Part shown: in pieces, positions 1 through 8,054 of the stretch | Position numbering within the stretch: the stretch's first letter is position 1 | Layout: each line of letters begins with the position of its first letter | From: Terribacillus aidingensis | Lineage (GTDB): Bacteria; Bacillota; Bacilli; Bacillales; Amphibacillaceae | Direction of reading: 5' to 3' | NCBI RefSeq assembly: GCF_900215625.1 | Contig: NZ_OBEK01000001.1 | Location: 620,001-684,000 of the forward strand | Length of the DNA stretch: 64,000 nt | The notes under the pieces: generated by a model | Told to the model about the DNA's origin: nothing | The model's input: the letters and a program-made list of their open reading frames with translations, nothing else | Database searches by the model: none | Position numbers and translations under genes: made by a program

Positions 1-2
1 CT

Positions 3-809
3 TACCCAACTGTAGCTTGGTCCAAAAAAGTATTTCCGGATAAACCGGTTGAAGAAGCACAAGAAGCCATGATGGAAGAAATTTTACGAATCAGCCGTGT
101 GACAGGAAACGAAGACCCGAATGCAGCTTGGAAGGCACACAACGCACAGCTTCATATAGCAGCGGAATATCTAAATAAACAGCAGTTTTCAAAGCTGATT
201 TATAAAGCAAAAGGAACGGACTTGTCAATTGAGCTTCCGAAAGGCCATATTTGGAGCGGCGGTTCGGGTCCAACTGAAGCAGGTGTTGATTTTAATGCCA
301 ACATCCCGACAGAAGAAGTCTTTACAATGCCGCACAAAAATGGCGTGAATGGCACTGTATCCAGTACACTTCCATACAATTTTAACGGCCAGCTGATTGA
401 GGATTTCGAGCTGACTTTTAAAGACGGTGAAGTGGTGGATTACAAAGCGAAAAAAGGCCAAGAAGCACTGAAAAACCTTCTCGAAGCGGATGCTGGTGCA
501 AAGCGTCTTGGTGAAGTGGCATTAGTACCGCATAAATCACCTGTTTCACAATCAGGGTTAATCTTCTACAATACACTGTTTGATGAGAATGCGTCCTGCC
601 ACCTTGCTTTAGGAAAGGCTTATCCGACTTGTATTAAAGGCGGCAATGACATGACAGCAGCTGAGTTAGATGCTGCAGGAGTGAATGACAGCATCATGCA
701 CGAAGACTTCATGATCGGATCTGCTGATCTGGACATTGACGGCGTGAAGGAAGATGGAACAGTTGTAGCAGTCTTTCGTAAAGGTGCCTGGGCATTCGAA
801 TTTAAATAA
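3..809 (+). CDS. M29-family aminopeptidase, 3' portion (5' end outside window)
   Basis: This is the C-terminal part of a metallo-aminopeptidase of the M29 (AmpS / thermophilic aminopeptidase) family, which removes N-terminal residues from peptides in the cytoplasm. The reading frame is open from base 3, so the start lies upstream of the window. The visible part has the family's conserved C-terminal layout: VDFNANIPTEEVFTMPHK, then SGLIFYNTLFDENASCHLALG, then MHEDFMIGSADLDIDG close to the end. In M29 enzymes the His and Glu/Asp residues of these stretches bind the two metal ions. The stop abuts the end of convergent ligD with no intergenic space. Family call is firm; the member within the family is not resolved. 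Confidence 0.88.
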   Translation, partial: YPTVAWSKKVFPDKPVEEAQEAMMEEILRISRVTGNEDPNAAWKAHNAQLHIAAEYLNKQQFSKLIYKAKGTDLSIELPKGHIWSGGSGPTEAGVDFNANIPTEEVFTMPHKNGVNGTVSSTLPYNFNGQLIEDFELTFKDGEVVDYKAKKGQEALKNLLEADAGAKRLGEVALVPHKSPVSQSGLIFYNTLFDENASCHLALGKAYPTCIKGGNDMTAAELDAAGVNDSIMHEDFMIGSADLDIDGVKEDGTVVAVFRKGAWAFEFK

Positions 810-2594
810 TCACACCAGCTGCAAAATAGAATCCAGCTTTTGGCTGTTCCGCACTTCTCCATAAGAAGTGAAGGGACAGCCTTTTTGCCGTATCCGCTCC
901 TGAACAGTATCAATAGTAAAGTGTTGCAGGGATAAACCATCTTTCACCTCTTCCCAAAATAAAGGGGCGCTAACGGTTCCGGCGCTGCGCTTTCTGGCAG
1001 TGTATGGCACAGGAAGTGTTTTTCCTTTTCCAAATTGTACATAATCAATATACAAACGCTCATGACGGTTCTTTTTCATTCTTTCAATAGTAAAAAGATC
1101 AGGATGCTGCTGTACGAGCAATCTGGCTAGTGCTTCGGTAAAGGTACCTGCCTGCTCATAGGTGAGCTGGTTTTCAGGCAGCGGAATAAACAGCTGCAGG
1201 CCGCTGCTGCCTGACGTTTTGATAAACGTATGCAGCTCCATCTGATCAAGCCACTCTTTCAGCAAATTGGCAGCTTTAATAGCCAGCGGAAGTGCATCAT
1301 CTGTAGGTGGGTCTAAGTCGATTGCGATCTCACACGGATAGTCATTGCCGATATAATGGAAAGGTGCATGAAATTCAATGCTGCCGTGATTGGCGAACCA
1401 AATTAAGCTCTGCAAATCAGGGCACTGCAGTGTTTTTGTTTCAGGAATGAAGTCTGGTGCGTAATCCGGCCTGTGCTTTTGATAAAAAAATTCTGCCTCT
1501 ACACCATCTGGGCAGCGGATAACGGTCAGTTCTCGATTTACCATATGGGGAAGCATGAAAGGAGCAACCGTTCGGATATACAAAAGGTAACGCAGCTTCT
1601 CAATGTTTGCTTGTTCCCAATAAAGCTTATCCAGCTTGCTCAATTCCACCGACTTTGGAAACTGTGCCAGGTCTAAATTTGCTTGCTGAACGGTACACTC
1701 AGAAGCAGCTGTTTGCGGAGACAAACCTTGAAAACGAGGCTCACGCAGTTCGTCATCTGCCTGTCCTAAACAATGAATTTTTGCGCAGATCGCTGGCGGA
1801 AGCGTGAGGAGATTATTTGCTGTTTTTCCATTTTCTTTGAAAAACGCGGTTAGTGTGTTCCGCTCTTTATCTTCGAGTCCGTGCTTACATTTACCAATCG
1901 GTACAAATTTCCCTTCATCATCAGACAGCTGGGCATGGAAATAGTCATTCTCTGTATCATAAGCTGTCAATACGGCTGAAATGGTCCGCCAATTTTTGAT
2001 TTTGTACCAGTCATGATGTTGTTTTCCAGCTTTGTACGTACTCACAGACCGTTTCGCTATCATGCCTTCTCCTTGATGCAGCACAACATCGTGAAATAAT
2101 GCTTCCGGATTAAGTGAAGAGTCAACAAAACGGATAGCGGCTGGCTGCACACGGAAACGTTCTATTAGTTCCCGAAGTGCTTGTTTCCGCGCAGACAGTC
2201 GGCGCTTCTCTTGTTTTTTTCCGCTGTCGATTAGTAAATCAAATGCCATTAAAACGGCAGGCCGTTTGGATGCAGTTTGCTGGATGCGATCTGCCGCTTT
2301 CATTCTTCCGCGTGTCTGCAGCAAACTGAAATCTCCACTAAGTTTGTTTTTCGGTATAATTAATTCCCCATCAATGGAGAAGGGAATATGTTTTTGAACT
2401 AGCTGTTTTTGCTTCTCACAGTACAAAATCACCTCTGGAAATTGTGCAGCTAAGTCAACACCATTTTTACTTGTCAGTCGGATGTGATCATCTGTTACCG
2501 TTAACACGGCTCGAAACCCATCATACTTCACTTCATAAATCCATTCCTCGCCAACAGGATAGGCGTCCCGGTAAATCGGCTTCATCACCTGCAT
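810..2594 (-). CDS. ligD: ATP-dependent DNA ligase D (ligase plus polymerase domains)
   Basis: This 594-residue protein is the ligase/polymerase partner of Ku in bacterial non-homologous end joining. The N-terminal ATP-dependent ligase domain carries the nucleotidyl-lysine motif EVKYDGFR, with Lys23 as the expected AMP-accepting residue; the OB-fold part follows. From about residue 300 comes the archaeo-eukaryotic primase-like polymerase domain, with AIDLDPP as the metal-binding acidic motif and KTSGSSGLQLFIPL downstream. There is no N-terminal nuclease domain, as in B. subtilis LigD. A good Shine-Dalgarno (AAAGGAGC) lies 9 nt before the chosen ATG; a second ATG three codons later is possible. 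It is transcribed divergently from ku, whereas in B. subtilis the two genes form one operon. Confidence 0.95.
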   Translation of the reverse strand: MQVMKPIYRDAYPVGEEWIYEVKYDGFRAVLTVTDDHIRLTSKNGVDLAAQFPEVILYCEKQKQLVQKHIPFSIDGELIIPKNKLSGDFSLLQTRGRMKAADRIQQTASKRPAVLMAFDLLIDSGKKQEKRRLSARKQALRELIERFRVQPAAIRFVDSSLNPEALFHDVVLHQGEGMIAKRSVSTYKAGKQHHDWYKIKNWRTISAVLTAYDTENDYFHAQLSDDEGKFVPIGKCKHGLEDKERNTLTAFFKENGKTANNLLTLPPAICAKIHCLGQADDELREPRFQGLSPQTAASECTVQQANLDLAQFPKSVELSKLDKLYWEQANIEKLRYLLYIRTVAPFMLPHMVNRELTVIRCPDGVEAEFFYQKHRPDYAPDFIPETKTLQCPDLQSLIWFANHGSIEFHAPFHYIGNDYPCEIAIDLDPPTDDALPLAIKAANLLKEWLDQMELHTFIKTSGSSGLQLFIPLPENQLTYEQAGTFTEALARLLVQQHPDLFTIERMKKNRHERLYIDYVQFGKGKTLPVPYTARKRSAGTVSAPLFWEEVKDGLSLQHFTIDTVQERIRQKGCPFTSYGEVRNSQKLDSILQLV

Positions 2595-2614
2595 CGTATC
2601 GCGCTCCTTTTGTT

Positions 2615-2667
2615 CTAGTTTGAGAACATTGCCTCAGAATTAAACATGCTTCTATCGCACAAACTAG
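2615..2667. promoter_or_regulatory. Inverted repeat in the divergent ligD/ku intergenic region
   Basis: The 95-bp region between ligD and ku holds a perfect 8-bp inverted repeat, CTAGTTTG at 2615-2622 and CAAACTAG at 2660-2667. The arms are 37 bp apart, so it is more likely a pair of protein sites or chance than a hairpin. Both promoters must lie here. No clear sigma-A hexamers are seen; a loose forespore-type match (GAACA, 16 nt, CATGCTT) points towards ku. Confidence 0.3.
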
Positions 2668-2689
2668 CCAAAAAAGGAGGAAACAGATC

Positions 2690-3538
2690 ATGCATACGAT
2701 GTGGAAAGGAACAATCAGCTTCGGGCTAGTAAATATTCCTGTCAAAATGCATGCTGCTACGGAAAATAAAGATGTGAAACTGCGGCAGCTGCATAAAGCG
2801 TGTAAGACGCCGGTCAAATATGAAAAAGTCTGTCCGCATTGCGAGAAAGAACTGGAAACAGACGATATTGTGAAAGCTTACGAATACACGAAAAATAAAT
2901 TTGTTGTGCTGGATGAAGACGAACTTAAGGCTTTGCAAAAAGAGCAGGAAGATAAGGCAGTGGAGATTGTTGACTTTGTCAGTCTAGAGGAAATTGATCC
3001 CATTTATTTTGAACGCTGCTATTATTTATCACCAAATGAAGGCGGAGCGAAAGCGTACAGCTTACTCCGTAAAGCGCTGGAGGAGACAGGAAGAATTGGG
3101 GTTGCCTCGATGGTCATACGCTCCAAACAACAGCTGGCTGTTATCCGCGTGTACAAAAATGTACTAGTTGTAGAGACAATCCATTATCCAGATGAAGTCC
3201 GCAATGTAGCAGATGTACCGAATATTCCTGCTGAAGATGCGGTTGCTGATAAAGAGCTGAAAACAGCCAAGCTGCTCATTGACCAACTGACCGCAACTTT
3301 TGATCCTGAGAAATACAACGATGATTATCGCGAAGCTTTGCTTGATTTGATTCAATCTAAGCGAGACCATGAAGAAGTTCACATCCCAACGACGAAAAAG
3401 CAGCCGAGCAATGTAACAAATTTGATGGATGCGCTGCAAGCTTCATTGGATAAAGCGAAAAAAGATAAACCCGCAGCGAAAAAGACGACCAAGAAAAAAA
3501 CGACAACCAGAGCAAAGAAGAAGCCAGAGGCTGGATAA
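2690..3538 (+). CDS. ku: Ku-family non-homologous end-joining protein
   Basis: Ku homodimers thread onto DNA double-strand-break ends and recruit LigD. The 282-residue product opens with the canonical MWKGTISFGLVNIPVKM, followed by a Cys pair motif (KACKTPVKYEKVCPHCEKE) and the Ku core beta-barrel. The C-terminus, from about residue 255, is a Lys/Thr/Ala-rich basic tail, typical of Bacillus Ku and thought to aid DNA binding. The start follows a strong AAAGGAGG 9 nt upstream. It is paired head-to-head with ligD, so both NHEJ components are present. In B. subtilis the pair is expressed in the forespore and protects germinating spores; the same role is inferred here. Confidence 0.96.
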   Translation: MHTMWKGTISFGLVNIPVKMHAATENKDVKLRQLHKACKTPVKYEKVCPHCEKELETDDIVKAYEYTKNKFVVLDEDELKALQKEQEDKAVEIVDFVSLEEIDPIYFERCYYLSPNEGGAKAYSLLRKALEETGRIGVASMVIRSKQQLAVIRVYKNVLVVETIHYPDEVRNVADVPNIPAEDAVADKELKTAKLLIDQLTATFDPEKYNDDYREALLDLIQSKRDHEEVHIPTTKKQPSNVTNLMDALQASLDKAKKDKPAAKKTTKKKTTTRAKKKPEAG

Positions 3539-3689
3539 TTCTTCCCCTTTCATTACACACAGGTTGCGGGTATGACAGCGGTTTAACAGCTTGCTTACAA
3601 GTGGATGAAGAATCAGTATAGGTGCTTTCATTCCTGACTTTTGCTCCGTATGATGAAACCATACAAGCAGGAAAAAGGAAGCGATAAGT

Positions 3690-4649
3690 ATGGAACGTGA
3701 CGTATATTTTGATAATGCAAGATGGCTTATGATTACGTTAGTCGTATTCGGACACTTGATTCAGCCATATCAGAATATGATAGTTCTGCAAACAAGCTAT
3801 ACATGGATTTACACCTTTCATATGCCTGTTTTCATATTTCTGGCTGGATTCTTTGCCAAAGGAATGGGACACAAAGCAGCAATTGAGAAGCTTGTAAAAA
3901 AACTGCTGCTGCCATACTTGTTTTTCCAAGTCATTTATACAATGTTTTATTATGCAATTGGCAAAGAAGGCTGGCTGCAGTCCGTACTGATTCCGCAATG
4001 GGCACTGTGGTTCTTGCTCAGCTTATTTTGCTGGCACATGCTGCTGATTCCATTCAAGTATATAAGACCGCTCACAGGCATTCCGCTGGCTGTCTTAATC
4101 GGTGTGGCGGCAGGTTATGTTGATACAATTGGATCAGAATTCAGTCTATCCCGCACCTTCGTGTTCTTTCCGTTTTTCTTAATCGGCTATTGGGCGACAA
4201 AAGACCAGCTCGCAGTCCTCCGACGTATGCCGATTCGGTTTGGAGCTGGTTTTGTCCTAATTTCAACAGCTATCGTCTTGTATCACTTTCCTAATTTGTC
4301 GACAGGGTGGCTGCTAGGCTCAAAATCATTTGCAGAAATAGGTGCCGATGAATCAGGAGGTTTGATTCGCATACTTATTTATGTCATATCAGCAGTGATG
4401 ATGGCAAGTGTGCTGTCCCTAATTCCAGCAAAAGAAACACCTTTTTCAAAGTACGGACAGCGTACCTTATACGTCTATCTATTGCATGGCTTTGCTATTC
4501 AATATATCCGTGCAGAAGACATATTCGAAGTCAGCAACACACTTGATATCTTAGGACTTCTATTCGTCACTTTCAGCATCGTATGGGTCCTTTCTCAGCG
4601 TTGGATTCTCCGTATTTGGAAGCCGTTAATTGAACTGAAGAGCCCATGA
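3690..4649 (+). CDS. Membrane acyltransferase-3 family protein
   Basis: This is a 319-residue integral membrane protein of the acyltransferase-3 (OafA / fucose 4-O-acetylase-like) family. The N-terminus has the family's Asp/His signature, DVYFDNARWLMITLVVFGHLIQP, followed by HMPVFIFLAGFFAKG and about ten hydrophobic segments, ending with YVYLLHGFAIQYI in which a conserved His sits. Such enzymes move acetyl or other acyl groups across the membrane onto surface polysaccharides or lipids. The substrate cannot be read from the sequence. It resembles B. subtilis YkrP in size and style. RBS AAAAGGAAG lies 8-12 nt before the ATG. The gene stands alone, ending at a bidirectional terminator shared with the AraC-type gene. 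Confidence 0.85.
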   Translation: MERDVYFDNARWLMITLVVFGHLIQPYQNMIVLQTSYTWIYTFHMPVFIFLAGFFAKGMGHKAAIEKLVKKLLLPYLFFQVIYTMFYYAIGKEGWLQSVLIPQWALWFLLSLFCWHMLLIPFKYIRPLTGIPLAVLIGVAAGYVDTIGSEFSLSRTFVFFPFFLIGYWATKDQLAVLRRMPIRFGAGFVLISTAIVLYHFPNLSTGWLLGSKSFAEIGADESGGLIRILIYVISAVMMASVLSLIPAKETPFSKYGQRTLYVYLLHGFAIQYIRAEDIFEVSNTLDILGLLFVTFSIVWVLSQRWILRIWKPLIELKSP

Positions 4650-4674
4650 GGCAGCGAAAGATATGGGAACCAAT

Positions 4675-4734
4675 AAAAAAGTCCGAACTATAATCAAACT
4701 CTAAAGCAGAATTTGACTTAGTTCGGACTTTTTT
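4675..4734. terminator. Bidirectional terminator between acyltransferase and araC-type gene
   Basis: A stem AAAAAAGTCCGAACTA pairs with TAGTTCGGACTTTTTT, with A-tract on one side and T-tract on the other, so it can stop both convergent transcripts. It belongs to the family of look-alike terminators seen at 11464, 15269, 22472, 29124 and 31379. Confidence 0.9.
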
Positions 4735-4736
4735 AT

Positions 4737-5474
4737 TCAGCTTGGGCGTGCATCTCTGAATTGTTTCGGCGTCATTGATGTATAAAACTTAAACTGTGCA
4801 GTGAAATAGCTTTGATTGCAGAAGTTGAATTTCTTCGCCAAATCTGCGATGGACTGACTCGTATGGAGAAGGAAATATTTTGCTTCCTCAATCTTCTTCT
4901 GATTAATAAACTGGACAGTAGATACACCCACTTCTTTCTTAAACAGATGAGAAAGATAACTTGGATTCACATTGCAATGAGAACTGATTGCTTGCAAACT
5001 AAGATCCTCGAGGATGTGTGACTGGATATACGCAATCGCTTCATTGATGATATTGGAATACTGTGTGGCTCTGCTTCTGTGCAGTCCTTCAATAAAACGA
5101 ACGAGCATATCATACTCTAATTCGGAGAGTTCCTCTTCGGTCTGGCAGTTTTCAATTTCCAGCATATAGGTCATGTTTAAATTGGAGGCAACTTCCTGTG
5201 ATGCACCTCCTCTGAGAATAGCTCGTGTGTATAACGTGCAGATACTGATCAATTGGTTTTTAGCAGAACGTAACGGCTGAAAGGCATACTTCGGGCGCTC
5301 TGAAGTGGATAAGCTTTCAATTATGGATAATGCCTCCGTAAGATTACCGTCGGATACCGCCTCCATCAGCTGATTTTCAAGCAAGTATGAAGGGTACAGA
5401 TATTGCTTTGTTGACTTCACATCTTCCGCGGGACGTCTTTCGGGCAGAACAGCATTTTTAGATATGCTAGACAT
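4737..5474 (-). CDS. AraC-family transcriptional regulator
   Basis: This 245-residue protein ends in a double helix-turn-helix AraC/XylS DNA-binding domain (about residues 145-243), recognisable from ISSHCNVNPSYLSHLFKKEV, the EEAKYFLLHT linker helix and YFTAQFKFYTSMTPKQFR at the end. The N-terminal 140 residues are mainly helical and do not resemble the AraC sugar-binding cupin; their ligand is unknown. RBS GGAGG lies 6 nt before the ATG. The gene is monocistronic, and its probable promoter overlaps a cre-like site (5529-5542), suggesting CcpA repression. The targets are not obvious from the neighbours. Confidence 0.9.
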   Translation of the reverse strand: MSSISKNAVLPERRPAEDVKSTKQYLYPSYLLENQLMEAVSDGNLTEALSIIESLSTSERPKYAFQPLRSAKNQLISICTLYTRAILRGGASQEVASNLNMTYMLEIENCQTEEELSELEYDMLVRFIEGLHRSRATQYSNIINEAIAYIQSHILEDLSLQAISSHCNVNPSYLSHLFKKEVGVSTVQFINQKKIEEAKYFLLHTSQSIADLAKKFNFCNQSYFTAQFKFYTSMTPKQFRDARPS

Positions 5475-5526
5475 ACTATACCTCCGTTAAGGTTTATTGG
5501 ATTTATCATCAGTCGTATATATCAAC

Positions 5527-5555
5527 ATTGTAAGCGTTTTCCGTGAAAAAATAAA
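5527..5555 (-). promoter_or_regulatory. Probable sigma-A promoter of the araC-type gene
   Basis: Read on the minus strand, TTTATT (5550-5555) and TACAAT (5527-5532) are separated by 17 bp and lie about 55-80 bp before the start codon. The spacing is ideal and the -10 is good; the -35 is weaker. Confidence 0.5.
5529..5542 (+). promoter_or_regulatory. cre-like CcpA site over the araC-type promoter
   Basis: TGTAAGCGTTTTCC matches the Bacillus catabolite-responsive element consensus TGWAANCGNTNWCA at all but the last position. It overlaps the -10 and spacer of the promoter of the araC-type gene, a position expected to repress. Confidence 0.55.
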
Positions 5556-5620
5556 CTGTTTTAATAAAAAATATTTATAAAACTTTAATTATTAGGTTTT
5601 ATGAGACATTGCGTGGTTAA

Positions 5621-5650
5621 TAGACAATTAAGGAAAAGAGTCGCTATAAT
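5621..5650 (+). promoter_or_regulatory. Sigma-A promoter of the ubiB-like gene
   Basis: TAGACA (5621-5626) and a perfect TATAAT (5645-5650) with an 18-bp spacer, about 40 bp before the start codon. Confidence 0.65.
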
Positions 5651-5689
5651 AGTAAGAAAGAAGGCAATTGTCAGAAAAGGAGGTGTGCC

Positions 5690-7339
5690 ATGCGTGTCAG
5701 ATCCACCCGACGTATTTTAAGTATCGTATGGATGGTAATCCGTTTTATGCTTCAGATTTATAAATTTTACCTGCTGCACAGCCGGGTGTGGGATGAACAA
5801 GACAAACAGGAATGGGAAGCATTACTGACGAAACAGGCAAAAGAATATCGAAAGAATGCAGAAAAGATGGGAGGCTTACTCGTTAAGCTCGGTCAGTTCC
5901 TGAGCTCGCGTGCCGATTTGCTGCCCAAGGTTTTTATTCGGGAGATGGAAGGACTGGTCGACCGAGTGAAAGCAACACCATTTACATATTCGGAAGCTAT
6001 ATTGCGAAAGGAACTGGGCAGCCGTTATGAATTGGAAATTCAGCATCTCAATCCGCATGCTGTTGCTTCCGCTTCCATAGGGGAAGTATACGAAGCTTAT
6101 TTAAAGAATGGCAAGAAAATAGCTGTTAAAGTACAGCGTCACAATGTAAGAGAAATCTTTCACCAGGACTTTAAGGCATTGCGTATTGTTTTCTTTCTGC
6201 TTCGTAAGTTAACAAGTATCGGCAAGAAGTCGGATTTGAAGGCGCTCTACACGGAAGTGGTCACAATCATCAGCAGGGAATTGGATTTTCGGAAAGAATT
6301 AGAGCATGCAAATTATTTTAGGAAAAGACTGCAAGATAATCCGGATATCATAGTGCCCACATACTATCCAGAGTTTTGTACAGGAAGAGTACTGGTTATG
6401 GATTGGGTGGAAGGACGGAAAGTGACAGATACGGATTATTTGGATGCACAGAAGATTTCCCGTGAACAAGTTGCGCAAAAGTTATTTACTTTCTTTTCAG
6501 ATCAATTCTTGAACAGCGGTACGTTTCATGCAGATCCTCATGCCGGTAACATTATGATACAGCCTGACGGGAAGATTGTGCTGCTTGATTTCGGTATGGT
6601 AGGAGAAATCAAGTCCTCCGATACAGACTATTTACGAGAGGCAATTCAAGGGATTGTGCTTGATGACTATGATGCTGTTATTCAAGCGCTTTACAAAATG
6701 GAGTTCTTGCTACCGTCAGCTGATACAGATAAAGTAAAGCGAATCATTCGCAAGACAGTTGAGTTATACAAAGGCGGGCAGCTGGATGTAGGAGATACGG
6801 ATTCTTTCCTGCAGCTGATGGAAGAATTGCAAACGGTTGTGAAGGAACAGCCAATCCAATTGCCGGCAGATTTTGCGTTCTTAGGCAGAGCGGTCTCTTT
6901 AGCCATTGGTCTAGTCGCCGTCATACACCCTCAAGCAGACCTCGTAGAATGGGGAAAGCCCGTTATTCTGCGCTGGATGCGCGGATCAAAACGGCATCGA
7001 TCTATTTATACTGGTATTCTCGCCAATTCTCTCCGCCCATTTTTGTCGATGCCCAGAGCAGTTGTCGACTGGCTGACGGATGGAGAAAAGCAGCGGAGCT
7101 GGGAGCGGGATAAGCAAAAGAATCAATTGCTGCACCAATTCTATTTCTTCTATACGGTTCTGCTTCTAGCCTTGACTGCTGGATCCGTATACACAGGTAT
7201 TCAAGGGATTATACATCATACGCTATGGCTGCTGCTCGTTGGATTTATCCTTACATTCATTTTCTTTGGATTGTGGCTGATTTTATTTATCAAGCATGTT
7301 CTGATGCTTCGTTCCATAAATAAGACTAGGAGGTTATAA
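5690..7339 (+). CDS. UbiB/ABC1/ADCK-family atypical kinase, membrane anchored
   Basis: This 549-residue protein belongs to the UbiB (ABC1, AarF) family of atypical protein-kinase-like ATPases. Family hallmarks are in order: the KxGQ helix (GGLLVKLGQFLSSR, near residue 65), the Ala-rich nucleotide loop ASASIGEVYEAY with the following AVKVQR lysine, the HADPHAGNIMI catalytic loop and the LLDFGMVG metal-binding motif near residue 300. Two hydrophobic segments at the C-terminus (about 480-540) anchor it in the membrane. In E. coli UbiB acts in ubiquinone synthesis, but Bacillaceae use menaquinone, so the role here is unknown. RBS AAAGGAGGTG precedes the ATG. It overlaps no other gene and is followed 2 nt later by a small phasin-like gene. 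Confidence 0.9.
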   Translation: MRVRSTRRILSIVWMVIRFMLQIYKFYLLHSRVWDEQDKQEWEALLTKQAKEYRKNAEKMGGLLVKLGQFLSSRADLLPKVFIREMEGLVDRVKATPFTYSEAILRKELGSRYELEIQHLNPHAVASASIGEVYEAYLKNGKKIAVKVQRHNVREIFHQDFKALRIVFFLLRKLTSIGKKSDLKALYTEVVTIISRELDFRKELEHANYFRKRLQDNPDIIVPTYYPEFCTGRVLVMDWVEGRKVTDTDYLDAQKISREQVAQKLFTFFSDQFLNSGTFHADPHAGNIMIQPDGKIVLLDFGMVGEIKSSDTDYLREAIQGIVLDDYDAVIQALYKMEFLLPSADTDKVKRIIRKTVELYKGGQLDVGDTDSFLQLMEELQTVVKEQPIQLPADFAFLGRAVSLAIGLVAVIHPQADLVEWGKPVILRWMRGSKRHRSIYTGILANSLRPFLSMPRAVVDWLTDGEKQRSWERDKQKNQLLHQFYFFYTVLLLALTAGSVYTGIQGIIHHTLWLLLVGFILTFIFFGLWLILFIKHVLMLRSINKTRRL

Positions 7340-7341
7340 AT

Positions 7342-7647
7342 ATGGCAGATTTATTACGAAAAGGGTTTCTTTTAGGTGTGGGTGCGGCGTTAACTGGGAA
7401 AGAAGTTCTCGATTCTAAATTGAAGGAGCTTGTATCAAAAGGAGAGATATCTCCTCAGCAAGCGAAGGATTTGATACAGCGCTTTGTCGAAAAAGGGGAA
7501 GCGAAATCCAGTGAGTGGAGCGAGAAGAATCAGGAGAATATGCAAAAGAAAGTGAATGAACTAGGTTTAGCGACAAAAGCGGAGGTAGATGAATTAAAGC
7601 AGCGGATTAGTCATTTGGAGCTCCGTTTGCAAAATACCGAAGATTAA
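7342..7647 (+). CDS. Small phasin-like coiled-coil protein
   Basis: The 101-residue product starts with a short amphipathic Gly/Ala-rich stretch (LLRKGFLLGVGAALTGKE), continues with a charged helix and ends in a coiled coil (LATKAEVDELKQRISHLELRL). This plan is that of the phasin-like / polyhydroxyalkanoate-granule-associated small proteins often found beside UbiB-family genes. The start is 2 nt after the ubiB-like stop and its RBS (TAGGAGG) is within the previous gene's last codons, so the two are translationally linked. A role as lipid- or membrane-surface partner of the kinase is inference from this pairing. Confidence 0.8.
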   Translation: MADLLRKGFLLGVGAALTGKEVLDSKLKELVSKGEISPQQAKDLIQRFVEKGEAKSSEWSEKNQENMQKKVNELGLATKAEVDELKQRISHLELRLQNTED

Positions 7648-7695
7648 CAAGATATTTGGCGAATGTTAATTTGTCGTGAATATTTCGAAAACTTG

Positions 7696-7724
7696 TTGTC
7701 AAGCATAGCTTTGTCCTTTAGTAT
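7696..7724 (+). promoter_or_regulatory. Sigma-A promoter of the 46-codon gene
   Basis: TTGTCA (7696-7701) and TAGTAT (7719-7724) with a 17-bp spacer, about 37 bp before the ATG at 7762. Confidence 0.6.
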
Positions 7725-7761
7725 GGAATACAGAGGCTATAACCAGAGGAGGTAATTAGCA

Positions 7762-7902
7762 ATGATTAGCTTTTTATCTTTTGTCGACCAAGTGGAGGAG
7801 GAACTTAAGCGCCCTTCCACAGCCACAGAATACGACTTTCTCAAATGGATGCATGAACAATACGTTGCCGAACGGTCCGATATACTGAAACAAGCCCTTT
7901 AA
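7762..7902 (+). CDS. Small 46-residue protein, unknown function
   Basis: This short gene has all the parts of an independent unit: a plausible sigma-A promoter, a strong AGAGGAGGT Shine-Dalgarno 7 nt before the ATG, and a hairpin terminator just after the stop. The product begins MISFLSFVDQVEEELKRPS and is acidic and helical, with no membrane segment, Cys pair or recognisable domain. The ending RSDILKQAL is followed by TAA TAA. I do not recognise the family. It sits between the phasin-like gene and ywdI and is probably not cotranscribed with either. Confidence 0.7.
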   Translation: MISFLSFVDQVEEELKRPSTATEYDFLKWMHEQYVAERSDILKQAL

Positions 7903-7910
7903 TAACAAGA

Positions 7911-7940
7911 AGGTTCGCCATTATGGCGGACTTTTTTTGT
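7911..7940 (+). terminator. Terminator of the 46-codon gene
   Basis: GTTCGCC pairs with GGCGGAC around a 5-nt loop and is followed by seven T residues. Confidence 0.85.
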
Positions 7941-8013
7941 TACAAGACAGATGGGGTAAAAAAATGCCGTTTAATTGTGCTGATTTCGTCATTTAATTTT
8001 TCATGACCGAATC

Positions 8014-8022
8014 TGTTATAAT
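8014..8022 (+). promoter_or_regulatory. Extended -10 promoter of ywdI-ywdK
   Basis: TGTTATAAT (TG-N-TATAAT) lies about 32 bp before the ywdI start. The -35 region is poor, as is common for extended -10 promoters. Confidence 0.55.
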
Positions 8023-8054
8023 GCATATTGAAGTAGACGATGGAGGTGGACGGT

